A DNA stretch of 51,581 bases. Origin: Deltaproteobacteria bacterium. GTDB lineage: Bacteria > Desulfobacterota > Desulfuromonadia > Desulfuromonadales > BM103. Positions 35,777 to 45,150 of the stretch are shown piece by piece. Position numbers and translations under genes: made by a program. The notes below the pieces were generated by a model. It was not told the origin of the DNA. It searched no databases and saw only the letters and a list, made by a program, of their open reading frames with translations. Location of the stretch: positions 1 to 51,581 of the forward strand of contig JAJRRB010000056.1 in the NCBI GenBank assembly GCA_024279915.1, read 5' to 3'. Each line of letters begins with the position of its first letter. Position 1 is the first letter of the stretch.

Positions 35777-37135
35777 TTAAGGTTTGATAACGATTCGCAG
35801 AACCGACTCACCGTCCTTGGGTCGTCGCCCTTCTGACCGGCGTAAACCAACCACCCAGAGGACTTCATCGTCTTTAAGAACCACCAAAGTCTTTTGGCGT
35901 TCTTCCTTAGTCAGCTTGAGATCGACAAAGAGGTCCTGGAGCTTTTTCGTTCCACTCATACCGGAGGGTCGAAGTCGATCACCCGGTTGATAATGTCGTA
36001 ATTGTAGAGGAAAAGGCACAGATGCTGCGGCAAACTCAACCGTCACAGCGCCCTCGCCAAAAGTTTGTTCATCCAATAACAAGTGAAGTTGCCGCCCGTC
36101 TGGCATAGAATAACAGCCAGGCTTACTCAAAACAGTTTCAAAATACGCGTCGATTTCTGGCTTCTGTTTACTGAATAAAAGCTTCTCGTAACGACGGGCA
36201 ATCCAGACACCGGGCAGGCTCAGCTCACCTTGCGGCGCATCAGCTCGAGCCAACTTTAAAATATCGGCAACGTGAATTGCCGTCACGCCGCGAAGATCAC
36301 CACGAACCTGTTGCAAAACAGCTCTGATCATGCGACCAATCAGTGCCGGTGCCAGTTCAAGCAGCAACGATCTCTCCAGAGTATAACGACCCTCTAGCCA
36401 TTTGCCACACCTGGCCACCTCTTGAGCAACCAGTGTGACCCAGAAATCATCATCCTGTCGCATTAGTTCACAAAGACCAGCAAGCTGACCACGGATATTC
36501 GGATTGTAACTTTCAAGAAGCGGCAAAAGGTTATGACGGACTCGATTGCGCGTGAACGCCTGGTCAAGGTTACTCTCATCCTCCCGCCAGGCAATTTCAT
36601 TTTCTTGCAGGTAGGTCAGAAGCTCGTCGTGATGAAATGACAGTAAGGGTCTCACTACTGGCTGATTGACCAGACGCATGCCCGCCAGACCGGCCGGTCC
36701 GCTACCACGCAGCAGTCGCATCAGAAAAGTTTCAGCTTGATCATCAGCATGGTGCCCGAGGGCAATCAACTGACAATTACAATTTTGTGCTACATTTTCC
36801 AGAAAATCCCGGCGAATGTCTCTGGCAACCTCTTCGAGATTACCTTTTCGTTGTTTGGTAACGCCTGCCACATCCCGTCGCTCAAGCACCAGAGGAATCC
36901 CAAGATCGGCGCATAACTGTTCGACAAATCTGGCATCAGCAGAACTCGTATCACGCAAAGCATGATCGAGATGAGCTGCTTGCAGTTGTAGCTCCATGCT
37001 GTCGGCTACTTGATGTAACAGAGAGATAAGTGCAACAGAGTCGGCACCACCGGAGACGGCAACCAGAACACGACTGCTGGCTGGAATACAACCGGTCTGC
37101 ATCAAGAACTTGTGAAATTGATTCAACAGGGACAT
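35777..37135 (-). CDS. tilS: tRNA(Ile)-lysidine synthetase
   Basis: TilS converts C34 of tRNA-Ile(CAU) to lysidine so that it reads AUA. The N-terminal PP-loop ATP site is VLVAVSGGADSVAL (about 24-37), with ALGHHADDQAETFLMRLLRGSG as the second core block. The C-terminal TilS domain (about 375-450, YQPGDRLRPSGMSGTKKLQDLFVD) is complete. ATG 37135 is the better start; TTG 37141 is two codons upstream and there is no clear Shine-Dalgarno for either. Two CAU-anticodon tRNA genes lie just upstream. Confidence 0.95.
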   Translation of the reverse strand: MSLLNQFHKFLMQTGCIPASSRVLVAVSGGADSVALISLLHQVADSMELQLQAAHLDHALRDTSSADARFVEQLCADLGIPLVLERRDVAGVTKQRKGNLEEVARDIRRDFLENVAQNCNCQLIALGHHADDQAETFLMRLLRGSGPAGLAGMRLVNQPVVRPLLSFHHDELLTYLQENEIAWREDESNLDQAFTRNRVRHNLLPLLESYNPNIRGQLAGLCELMRQDDDFWVTLVAQEVARCGKWLEGRYTLERSLLLELAPALIGRMIRAVLQQVRGDLRGVTAIHVADILKLARADAPQGELSLPGVWIARRYEKLLFSKQKPEIDAYFETVLSKPGCYSMPDGRQLHLLLDEQTFGEGAVTVEFAAASVPFPLQLRHYQPGDRLRPSGMSGTKKLQDLFVDLKLTKEERQKTLVVLKDDEVLWVVGLRRSEGRRPKDGESVLRIVIKP

Positions 37136-37152
37136 CAGCAAAAGCCCGAAAG

Positions 37153-37190
37153 GACAAAACCCTCTTCCTGAGCTGGAAGAGGGTTTTGTC
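37153..37190 (-). terminator. Terminator after the tRNA-Met pair
   Basis: GACAAAACCCTCTTCC pairs perfectly over 16 bp with GGAAGAGGGTTTTGTC around a six-base loop. It starts four bases after the CCA of tRNA-Met and precedes tilS. The T4 run lies in the 3' arm. Confidence 0.8.
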
Positions 37191-37194
37191 AGTG

Positions 37195-37271
37195 TGGTGG
37201 CGGTGCAGAGATTCGAACTCCGGACACTGCGGATATGAGCCGCATGCTCTAACCAACTGAGCTACACCGCC
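37195..37271 (-). tRNA. tRNA-Met (anticodon CAT), elongator type
   Basis: The cloverleaf has acceptor stem GGCGGTG/CACCGCC, discriminator A, encoded CCA, and anticodon stem TGCGG/CCGCA around CTCATAT. Full 1-72 pairing and G4-C69/G5-C68 fit elongator Met rather than the TilS substrate tRNA-Ile2, though anticodon CAT alone cannot exclude Ile2. Confidence 0.9.
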
Positions 37272-37311
37272 GAAAACCAGCAAGCCGTCTCACTGACGAC
37301 CATTTATTTAT

Positions 37312-37388
<77 letters not shown>

Positions 37389-37445
37389 ACAAGGATTTGG
37401 AATCTACCCGCACACCTTACCCTATGTCAAGAAAAAACGACCCAT

Positions 37446-38090
37446 TTAGCGCCGCCTGACAAGGGCCGACAACCGCTCTTTTTCCCTGAGCAAGTCTGCT
37501 GCTTGATCAGCTTTTTCCCGATTTTCGTAGGGTCCGGTCAAAACCCGGTACCAGACACCTTTGTCACCAAGGTCTGCTGACTCAACAAAGGTTGTCAGAT
37601 TATAGCTTTTGAGACGAATAGCCAGTTTTCCGGCATCCTTACTGGTGCGAAAAGAAGCAACTTGCACTACAAAGGCACCATCAGATGAAGCTATCGGTGC
37701 AGTCACCGGTTTCTGGCGCGGCGCAGAAGACAATTTGGCAGGTTTGATGACAGTTTTCTTCTTTACTGCTGTTGTAGTCTTCTTCTGTTCTGGTGGCAAG
37801 TTGATCCCGCTGCCGAGTGGAGCCTGTCTACCCTTGGGAAGGCTGTCATAAAATGTCAGTTTCTGTGGTGGAGTCTCCGCCGCTGGTGGCGGTGGTACAG
37901 GCCTGGACACCATAGGCAATTTCGGTATTCCTGCATCAGCAGAGAACCCTGGCAATGAGCGACCACTCTGACCGAAAAGGACACCGAGAAAAAAGCTGAC
38001 ACCCGCCACAGAAAAAATTAAGACAACGATAAGAACAACCTGCTTACGCTCTAACCGTCGCTGCGACCGTGTCACCATTCCTTGCACCAT
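37446..38090 (-). CDS. SPOR-domain membrane protein
   Basis: This 214-residue bitopic protein has a short basic cytosolic part, a membrane helix (about 17-36), a Pro/Lys-rich linker, and a C-terminal SPOR domain (about 138-214, FVVQVASFRTSKDAGKLAIRL to WYRVLTGPYENREKADQAADL). SPOR domains bind denuded glycan at division sites, so a cell-division or cell-wall role (FtsN-like) is likely. ATG 38090, with GGAGACAGG upstream, is preferred over the longer frame reaching 38144, which overlaps argS. It follows argS directly. Confidence 0.88.
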   Translation of the reverse strand: MVQGMVTRSQRRLERKQVVLIVVLIFSVAGVSFFLGVLFGQSGRSLPGFSADAGIPKLPMVSRPVPPPPAAETPPQKLTFYDSLPKGRQAPLGSGINLPPEQKKTTTAVKKKTVIKPAKLSSAPRQKPVTAPIASSDGAFVVQVASFRTSKDAGKLAIRLKSYNLTTFVESADLGDKGVWYRVLTGPYENREKADQAADLLREKERLSALVRRR

Positions 38091-38115
38091 AATTCCTGTC
38101 TCCTGCGACTTGCGG

Positions 38116-39774
38116 TCACATCCGTTCCGGAGCATCAACCCCAAGCAGGTTCAATGCGTTGGCAAGGACAGTGCGAACACCCTCGACCAAATAAAGTCGT
38201 GCCTGAGTCGTTGCTGAATCCTCAACCAGAACACGCTGTCGGTTGTAGTAACTGTGAAACTGGGCAGCAAGCTCCTGCAGGTAATAGACAACCCGGTGAG
38301 GCTCGCAATGCTGTGCGGCACCTACCACCATTTCAGGGTAACGCGCCAGCTGTTTTGCCAACAGGAGTTCTTCAGGCAGAGTCAGGCTGTATAGATCGAC
38401 AGCGCGACATTCAGGCAAGACAACGCCCTGTTCTTCGGCGTTACGCTTAATACTGCAGACACGTGCATGAGCATACTGAACATAATAAACCGGGTTATCA
38501 CTGCTTTGACGCTTGGCCAACTCCAGATCGAAATCAAGCTGACTATCGGACCGGCGCATCAGAAAATAGAACCGACAGGCATCACGACCGACCTCGTCAA
38601 CTACCTCGTTTAGAGTGATAAAATTTCCGGAGCGCTTACCCATCGTGTATGGCTTGCCGTCACGAAGCAGATTGACCATTTGAATCAACAATACGTCAAG
38701 ATCTTCCGGCGGATGACCGAGACCGGCCACCACGGCTTTCATGCGTGGCACGTAGCCGTGGTGGTCAGCTCCCCAAACATCAATAACCCTTTCGAAACCA
38801 CGGGCGAACTTCTCCATGTGATAGGCGACATCTGAAGCAAAGTAGGTCGGACTACCGTCAGATTTGATCAGCACCCGGTCCTTGTCATCACCATAATCGG
38901 TGGTGCGCAACCAAAGTGCGCCGTCCTGCTCGTAGGAAAGTCCTTTGTCGGCAAGTTTAGCAAGCTCAGTATCGACCATGTCGCGGTCGTAAAGGCTCTG
39001 CTCGCTGAACCAGTTATCGAAGTTAATACCGAAGTCTTTGAGGTCTGCTGCGATCCAGTCGAGGACCTTGCTCACACCAAAAGCTGTGCAACGCTTAATG
39101 GCTTCATCTTCACCAAGTTCCGTGACAGTGGGATCTTCTTCACGTAGATTTGCAGCCAGATCACGGATATACTCACCCTGATAACCATCTTCAGGAAAGA
39201 TCACCGTCTCACCGCCCTGCTCACGCATACGCAGCCAAATGGAACGACCGAGAGTCGCCACCTGGTTGCCAGCATCGTTGACATAGTATTCACGTTGTAC
39301 ATCAAAGCCAGTGGCTTGCAAGATTGAAGCGACAGCATCACCGACAACAGCCCCTCGACCATGACCGATGTGCAAAGGTCCGGTAGGGTTGGCGCTGACA
39401 AACTCGACCTGGACTTTGCGGCCCTGACCAACCTGCGAGAGACCGTACTTCTCGCCCTTGGTTATTATGTCATCAAGAACTTCATACCAGCAGGTCGGCG
39501 CCAAAGTGAAGTTAATGAACCCTGGGCCAGCAATCTCCACTTTACTGAGAAAATCACTATCTCCAAGCTCCGCAACCAACGCTTCGGCAATCTGACGTGG
39601 AGACTTCTTCTCGGATCGAGCCATGGTCATCGCCAGATTAGAGGAAAAATCACCATGATCAGGATTTCCCGGAACTTCGATCTGCACCTCCGGTATAATT
39701 GCCGAGTGTAGGGTATTTTTATCAAAACAGACTTGCAGAGCACTGCTGATCTGCCGCCGTAAACGGTCCTTCAT
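38116..39774 (-). CDS. argS: Arginyl-tRNA synthetase
   Basis: A class I synthetase of 552 residues. The N-terminal additional domain (about 1-110) is followed by the HIGH motif in NPTGPLHIGHGRG (135-138), a KMSK-like MGKRSGN, and the DALR anticodon-binding domain at the C-terminus. RBS is weak (AAGGA about 11 bases before the ATG). It begins a minus-strand unit with the SPOR gene. Confidence 0.97.
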   Translation of the reverse strand: MKDRLRRQISSALQVCFDKNTLHSAIIPEVQIEVPGNPDHGDFSSNLAMTMARSEKKSPRQIAEALVAELGDSDFLSKVEIAGPGFINFTLAPTCWYEVLDDIITKGEKYGLSQVGQGRKVQVEFVSANPTGPLHIGHGRGAVVGDAVASILQATGFDVQREYYVNDAGNQVATLGRSIWLRMREQGGETVIFPEDGYQGEYIRDLAANLREEDPTVTELGEDEAIKRCTAFGVSKVLDWIAADLKDFGINFDNWFSEQSLYDRDMVDTELAKLADKGLSYEQDGALWLRTTDYGDDKDRVLIKSDGSPTYFASDVAYHMEKFARGFERVIDVWGADHHGYVPRMKAVVAGLGHPPEDLDVLLIQMVNLLRDGKPYTMGKRSGNFITLNEVVDEVGRDACRFYFLMRRSDSQLDFDLELAKRQSSDNPVYYVQYAHARVCSIKRNAEEQGVVLPECRAVDLYSLTLPEELLLAKQLARYPEMVVGAAQHCEPHRVVYYLQELAAQFHSYYNRQRVLVEDSATTQARLYLVEGVRTVLANALNLLGVDAPERM

Positions 39775-39903
39775 AAGTGAGTTAATCCTTTTCTACAACT
39801 ATAGTGTTTTTCCGCTCATTTAACTTTGCGCAGCGTAAGCCCTCAGGCAATCATTACAAGGTTGAAAAAGTAGTATATGTTAGCGTTGCCCAAGTGGGGT
39901 GTC

Positions 39904-39926
39904 AAGCATTCACGAAGCATTCACGA
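39904..39926. repeat. Short tandem duplication upstream of argS
   Basis: CATTCACGAAG occurs twice in tandem in the non-coding region between argS and ftsB. No function is apparent. Confidence 0.5.
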
Positions 39927-39982
39927 AGCTGAAAATATTACTGGAATTAATTGATAGAATTATGACTTGAGCGAGCGCAATA

Positions 39983-40012
39983 AAGGCCCATTCCACTCAA
40001 GTGAAAGGGCCC
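39983..40012 (-). terminator. Terminator after ftsB
   Basis: On the minus strand GGGCCCTTTCACT pairs with AGTGGAATGGGCC, with one bulge, and is followed by TTTATT. It lies about 45 bases past the ftsB stop and before argS. Confidence 0.5.
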
Positions 40013-40055
40013 TGATATCTCGATCAGTCCACAAACAGACTATTTTAGACTATTT

Positions 40056-40361
40056 TCAATCAGCAAATTGGAAGACCAGTTCATCATCACGAACCATTCC
40101 TAGTTCAGTGCGTGCGATCCGCTCGATGTAACGATGATCACTTTTCAATGCTGCAATTTCGACTCGCAGCTTTTTATTCTGAGTTTCAATTTCAGTAAGC
40201 TCCTGCTCCAAAGTGGCCTTATGACCGGAAAGATTCAGCATGTGCAGCATCCCCCGCTCACCAAAGAGAGCAAAGCCTAGCATAAGCACAACCAGTGCCA
40301 GTGGCCAGAGATTAAGTCGCCCTCCAACAGGGCTTGAAGTTTGAACAGGGTTTCCCGCCAT
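40056..40361 (-). CDS. ftsB: Septum formation initiator / FtsB (DivIC) family protein
   Basis: A small bitopic protein of 101 residues: membrane helix at about 18-35 (LWPLALVVLMLGFALFG) followed by a coiled coil (about 45-80) and the DivIC end RIARTELGMVRDDELVFQF. FtsB links FtsL and FtsQ in the divisome. AAGGG precedes the ATG. The family is short and divergent, but the topology and the end motif are typical. Confidence 0.88.
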   Translation of the reverse strand: MAGNPVQTSSPVGGRLNLWPLALVVLMLGFALFGERGMLHMLNLSGHKATLEQELTEIETQNKKLRVEIAALKSDHRYIERIARTELGMVRDDELVFQFAD

Positions 40362-40526
40362 GACTAACCCTTACGCAAAAAATCTACTGGTTCACAAGAA
40401 TAAACCCATTAACGCTGAGATTCTTCCATCAAATCACATTAAAAATCAAGGTTTTTCGCAAGTATGTTCACTCACACTCTTGACATCTTATTTTATAAGC
40501 GTGAAAAACCAATCCGCGCGAATGAT

Positions 40527-40554
40527 AAAAGGCCTGCCGAATGGCAGGCCTTTT
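40527..40554 (-). terminator. Terminator after the second ComEA-like gene
   Basis: AAAAGGCCTGCC and GGCAGGCCTTTT form a perfect 12-bp stem with a four-base loop just past the stop at 40563. Symmetric A/T ends let it act in both directions. Confidence 0.85.
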
Positions 40555-40562
40555 GTAACAGA

Positions 40563-40865
40563 TTAATCAACAGTCAGCCGTTCTTTAAACTTGGCTAGCT
40601 TTACTTGTCCGACCCCTTTAATTTCGGTCAGTTGATCTACACTTCTGAACGGTCCGTGCTCAGTCCGATAAAGCACAATTCGTTCAGACAACGCTGGCCC
40701 GACACCAGGCAGTGCCTGTAATTCTTCAGCGGTCGCCTGGTTGAGATGAATGGTTTCAATTGCTGAGATTGCAGCAGGATTTTCAGCGGCAAACACAGAA
40801 ATCGGTAGCAGACAGGTCATACTCACAGCAACCAACAGGGCCATCATTAACAGATAACGCTTCAT
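40563..40865 (-). CDS. Secreted ComEA-like helix-hairpin-helix protein
   Basis: The 100-residue protein has a signal peptide (cleavage near VFA-AE at about 26) and a single (HhH)2 module (LNQATAEELQALPGVGPALSERI, then IKGVGQVKLAKF). This fits the short ComEA-like DNA-binding proteins of the periplasm. ATG 40865 follows GGAGGG; the frame continues to 40970 without a sensible start. Part in DNA uptake or in periplasmic DNA binding is likely but unproven. It has its own terminator and lies downstream of lptD. Confidence 0.85.
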   Translation of the reverse strand: MKRYLLMMALLVAVSMTCLLPISVFAAENPAAISAIETIHLNQATAEELQALPGVGPALSERIVLYRTEHGPFRSVDQLTEIKGVGQVKLAKFKERLTVD

Positions 40866-41076
40866 TACATTTCCCTCCATAATTAAACAACAAAAGAACC
40901 CAATGTAGGCATTAAATCCTGCAATCCCTCCTGAAAAGCACCTCCCCTCCGGATCAGTATCGCCGCCCAACCTGGCTCACTATGAACCACATCGGATGAT
41001 TGGCAAAGTCAGGTGAAGATATCAAACTTTTCACCTTTGTCAATTTTATTAATTTTTGCAAGTCCCAACAAACCTG

Positions 41077-43848
41077 TTAAAAACCACCACCGAAACCCTG
41101 ACCCATGCCTAGACCCGAGAGGACAAAAGAGATCATAATCTCTTTATCATCCTTTTCGAACTCTCGGTAACGATTGCGGTAGGTCATAAAAATACTCCAG
41201 CATTTTGAACGATACTCAAGCCCAACAACCTTTTCCAGGGCACGGTTGTCACGGAAATCGTAGCGCTCTTCAAGACTGACATACACCGGTTTCAGAATAG
41301 GTGTATCAACCTTAACCTTGACATAATCAGTGGCAAGGCCAAAGAAATCTACATCCTTGTAGGAATAGTCAACTCTCAAGGCGTTACCTCGATCGTCCCT
41401 TATGGACGCACCAACGCTCAGAGTTCGAAAACGTGCGTCGGCATAAACAGGGATCCGGCTATCGAGGACCAAAGAGATATTCGGTGTCGGGCGAAGAGCC
41501 AACTCAACTCGCACATCAGAGAAAGGCTGATCCTCACCTGAGCGGTTGTTTCTTTCTTCATCAATATCGTAGCTCTGGGATAGACGCAGGTTCAGGATCT
41601 CACGGTAAGCACTCGAACCATCTGCGGCCTTACTGCGGGCAACCAGGCGATTGACCAAGGCATAAGCGATATCATTCTGACGTTCAATTCGGTCACTGAG
41701 ATCAAACAATGGCAGATCATCCTGGGATTCATCCGGCACATAGGTGTAGGTTGCTTTCGGCTCAACACTGTGCTGGATACGATCCATTCCCCAGTGGTTG
41801 ACATCGAAGCTCTTCACCAGTCTGGTTGCGAGAGACAAAGATAATTCAGGGACAAATTTCTCGTCATCGCCACTGTTGGTATTATAAATGCGTTCATAGA
41901 GAGCGACTTCAGGAATAATCTCAAGCCATGAACCAGGTTTGAATACTGCTGCTAATGAAGGTTTTAAAAAAAGTCGCTCGCCATCTTCACCTTTATCACG
42001 CCAGAAACTCGTCGCATAACTCTCCAGGCCAGCATAAAAAGACGTATCACCGAGACGGTAACGGGCCTGACTAAGCCCCACTTCGGGGAGTCGCTGTAAA
42101 GTCCTGTCGTTGTTAGTTTCAAGGTCCTTGGTGTAACGCGCATAACCAACCAGGTTGAGTTTCTGCCAGTTACGCATTAACATCAGAGACGAAACCGTTT
42201 TATCCTGGCTATATTCCTCAGCCGTCTCACCAAATTCTTCAAAAAAAAGTTTATCCTCGGTGTACTCAATATCGGCCATCAGACGCCAGTGACCAGGCAA
42301 CTTACCGCGATGCTCCCACTTCAGATAATAAAGATCGGGAATATCTTTATCCTCTTCAGGCCGCTTGGGGTTTGGGGTCTCTCCTAATCCGGTGACATGA
42401 TAATAAAGGGCCTTACCGTTATTCTGCTTTGCCAGGGCATAACGGTATTCAAGCCCCTTGCCGAGGCCAGTCTCAGAAAGATAATCAAGCGAGATCGTAG
42501 CGTCCATATTGCGATCAATAACTTGATACCAGGCCAGAGATGCCCGCGTCCCTTTGTTATTCGAGTAGCCAAATGAAGGCGTCAGGACCCCTGATTCTCG
42601 CTCTGTCCTTACCGGAAAGCTCAGGTAAGGCGTATAGAGGACCGGAACATCGTTGACATGGAACCAGACATTCTTGGCACGGGCATAACCACCCAGGGTA
42701 ACGTTGACTTCACTGGCAGAGAATTTCCAGTCAGGAATTTCACCATCACAAGTGGTGAAGCTACCTTGTTTAACGAAATACTCTGTCGCACTATGCTTTT
42801 CAATCTGTTCACCAATCAAATGGAAGTTGCCCTCGCGGACGAAGACCAGACCATCACGAATCTGGCCCTGGCCAGTGGCCATATTGTACTGCAGGCGTTC
42901 ACCAGAGATCTCTGCTTCAGCATCATTGAGGAAGACGGAACCTTGAGCGGCAACATCCTGAGTCGAAGACTGCCAGAGTAACTCATCCGACTTCAATTCG
43001 ACTCCAGCCTGGCGGAGGATGACATCACCCTTCGCCTCGTAGCTATCTTCCTCTGCATTGTACGCAAGGTAATCAGCAACCAATGAGACTTGTTTCTTTT
43101 GGTCAGCTTTTGGTGAAGGGTCTGTGGGTGAGGGTACCCCACTTTCTTTTCCAGCGCTAAGCTCAGGCAATTCTTCTGCGACATCAAGATGCTGGGCAGG
43201 AGCATGTTCTTCTTGTTGTGTCATTTGAGGCTCAGGGGACACTGGACCTTGGTCTGTGTCTGTATCTGACACAATAACGGGAGCATCTGCGGGTGAGGAA
43301 AGTTCAGGGAGTGCCGGAGTTGTCTGCCGAAACCCAGGAGTAACAAAGCTGCTGGCTCCGAGTTTTACCAGAAGAGTTCTGCCAGCGTGGCTTTCGTGTA
43401 TTGTCAAAAAAGCCGATCTTATTTGCTGACGTAAGATGTCATTCATCCCTTGGCGGGCGACGACGGCACCAGACAAGGAGCCAGAAGTATGCTCGAGATG
43501 TCTGACCAGAAGAGAAAACTGAACTGCCGACATTTCATCGAGAAAATCTTCGCTGAACCAGGCAACATCAACTTCACGGAAACGAGTCAACCATAGATAC
43601 AGCTGGTCTTCGGTAGCGAAACTGCGGATTTTTACCGGGATGGAGAGTTGGCTTTCCAGAATGCGGCTAAGCTCTTGCCCCTCTTCGGAAGAGGGGACTG
43701 GTCCACTCCCATCAACGGCAACACCGAGGGTGATCCCAGCCTGAGCAACCGCAGTCGTGAGTAGAGGTCCAAGAAGGAGTAGAGCAACGATAAACAATGT
43801 AAAGGGCATTGCCCCTGAAGTCAGACTTCGCATGACCTTACCCGTCAT
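41077..43848 (-). CDS. lptD: LPS-assembly protein LptD with an extra N-terminal PhnD-like segment
   Basis: LptD forms the outer-membrane barrel that, with LptE, inserts LPS. After a signal/anchor (about 14-35), residues about 38-172 resemble a shortened phosphonate-type binding protein (VDVAWFS, SLSGAVVARQGM, then LRQQIRSAFLTIHESHAGRT and ASSFVTPGF). A Pro/Glu/Asp-rich linker (173-252) follows. The LptA-like jellyroll runs from about 253 to 380, and the barrel fills the rest. Cys367 and Cys883 could form the N-to-C disulfide needed for maturation in other LptDs. At 923 residues it is well above what I expect for this group. The PhnD likeness is my reading of the motifs, not a search result. 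Confidence 0.93.
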   Translation of the reverse strand: MTGKVMRSLTSGAMPFTLFIVALLLLGPLLTTAVAQAGITLGVAVDGSGPVPSSEEGQELSRILESQLSIPVKIRSFATEDQLYLWLTRFREVDVAWFSEDFLDEMSAVQFSLLVRHLEHTSGSLSGAVVARQGMNDILRQQIRSAFLTIHESHAGRTLLVKLGASSFVTPGFRQTTPALPELSSPADAPVIVSDTDTDQGPVSPEPQMTQQEEHAPAQHLDVAEELPELSAGKESGVPSPTDPSPKADQKKQVSLVADYLAYNAEEDSYEAKGDVILRQAGVELKSDELLWQSSTQDVAAQGSVFLNDAEAEISGERLQYNMATGQGQIRDGLVFVREGNFHLIGEQIEKHSATEYFVKQGSFTTCDGEIPDWKFSASEVNVTLGGYARAKNVWFHVNDVPVLYTPYLSFPVRTERESGVLTPSFGYSNNKGTRASLAWYQVIDRNMDATISLDYLSETGLGKGLEYRYALAKQNNGKALYYHVTGLGETPNPKRPEEDKDIPDLYYLKWEHRGKLPGHWRLMADIEYTEDKLFFEEFGETAEEYSQDKTVSSLMLMRNWQKLNLVGYARYTKDLETNNDRTLQRLPEVGLSQARYRLGDTSFYAGLESYATSFWRDKGEDGERLFLKPSLAAVFKPGSWLEIIPEVALYERIYNTNSGDDEKFVPELSLSLATRLVKSFDVNHWGMDRIQHSVEPKATYTYVPDESQDDLPLFDLSDRIERQNDIAYALVNRLVARSKAADGSSAYREILNLRLSQSYDIDEERNNRSGEDQPFSDVRVELALRPTPNISLVLDSRIPVYADARFRTLSVGASIRDDRGNALRVDYSYKDVDFFGLATDYVKVKVDTPILKPVYVSLEERYDFRDNRALEKVVGLEYRSKCWSIFMTYRNRYREFEKDDKEIMISFVLSGLGMGQGFGGGF

Positions 43849-43860
43849 TGAGAACCTAAG

Positions 43861-45147
43861 TTAGTTCGTCGTTTCAAGCTCAGAGGACAAGCCCCCCTCC
43901 AGCACCCATTGTCGTAGCTGCGCAACCAGATAAAGAGAACCGCAGACCACAACCGGTTCGTTTGGTTTGGCTTCTTTAAGGGCGGCGGCTAAACCATCAG
44001 CGGCAGCAACATATTCAGAAGTCGGCAGAGTTTGGCTCCTGGCCCAGGCAACGACTTCTTTGGTCGGAACAGACTGTCCATAGGGAACCGGGACAGCATA
44101 TATTGCAGCGGCGTATTTTACCAGTGGCGAGAGGACCTCTGCCGGGTCACGCTCGCCACTCAAGCCTGTAACCAGATGAATCCGCGCCACCTTTTGCTCT
44201 GTAAGATAATTGGCTAAACATGTGATTCCTGCGTAATTATGCGCCACATCCAACAGAATCTGTCGAGAGTTCCCCAACCATTCCAGGCGCCCCGGCCAAG
44301 TCACTGTTCTGCCAGCCTTGCGTATGGCGACATCGGTGATTGCAACACCCTGCTCACGCAGTTGCAAGGCACCGGCAACAGCTTGAGCAAAGTTATCAAG
44401 CTGATGGACACCGGCCAAAACACAACTCAAGTCAGCAAGAGAACTATCGCCGACCTTAACCAACAGATGGTCATGATTGCCCTGCCAACAATAATCGCGA
44501 CCGGCGAGATGTACCGGGGCGTGCCGCTCAGTAGCTGCCGCCAGAATCACTTCGACCGCTTCCCGGCTCTGTTTACCAACCACAACCGGAACTCCAGACT
44601 TTATGATACCAGCCTGTTCAGCTGCAATTGCAGAGAGGCTGTTGCCTAAATGTTCACTATGATCCAGACTGATCGGAGTAATCAAGCAAAGCTGAGGTTC
44701 GACACTATTGGTGGCATCGAGTCGGCCGCCAAGACCGGTCTCAACAACCGCAATATCAACCTGACATTCCTTGAACGCCAGCAAAGCCATCGCCGTCGTC
44801 GCTTCAAAAAAAGTCACAGGGAGATCCCCCGCGACCTGACGTATCTCCTCGGCAAGAGCTGCTATTTTATGACGAGTGATCGGCACACCATCAATGCGGA
44901 TCCGCTCAGTGAAGCAGTGTAGATGGGGTGATGTGTAAAGCCCTACTCGCAATCCAGAGTGTTTGAGTATTTCGGACAGCAAGACGCTGACTGAGCCCTT
45001 GCCATTGGTTCCGGCGATATGAATGCAGGGTAAATGTCCTGAAAAGATCGGTAAGCGACCCTTCAGAGCCTGCATATTTTCCAAGCCAAGCTTGACGCCA
45101 AAGCGTTGCAACCCGTAGAGATAATCGAGACTCGCTGAGAAGTCCAC
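43861..45147 (-). CDS. folC: Folylpolyglutamate synthase / dihydrofolate synthase
   Basis: FolC (428 residues) adds glutamate to dihydropteroate and to folates. The Mur-ligase-type ATP site is HIAGTNGKGSVSVLLSEIL (about 43-61). SPHLHCFTERIRIDG and VETGLGGRLDATN complete the folate-binding and metal sites. The start is GTG 45147, three bases after the accD stop. It follows accD, a common pairing, and precedes lptD. Confidence 0.95.
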   Translation of the reverse strand: MDFSASLDYLYGLQRFGVKLGLENMQALKGRLPIFSGHLPCIHIAGTNGKGSVSVLLSEILKHSGLRVGLYTSPHLHCFTERIRIDGVPITRHKIAALAEEIRQVAGDLPVTFFEATTAMALLAFKECQVDIAVVETGLGGRLDATNSVEPQLCLITPISLDHSEHLGNSLSAIAAEQAGIIKSGVPVVVGKQSREAVEVILAAATERHAPVHLAGRDYCWQGNHDHLLVKVGDSSLADLSCVLAGVHQLDNFAQAVAGALQLREQGVAITDVAIRKAGRTVTWPGRLEWLGNSRQILLDVAHNYAGITCLANYLTEQKVARIHLVTGLSGERDPAEVLSPLVKYAAAIYAVPVPYGQSVPTKEVVAWARSQTLPTSEYVAAADGLAAALKEAKPNEPVVVCGSLYLVAQLRQWVLEGGLSSELETTN

Positions 45148-45150
45148 CGA

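Noticed and set aside
37195-37271. tRNA-Ile2 (CAU) as identity of the tRNA next to tilS
   Set aside because: The acceptor stem lacks C4-G69/C5-G68 expected for the TilS substrate and looks like elongator Met.
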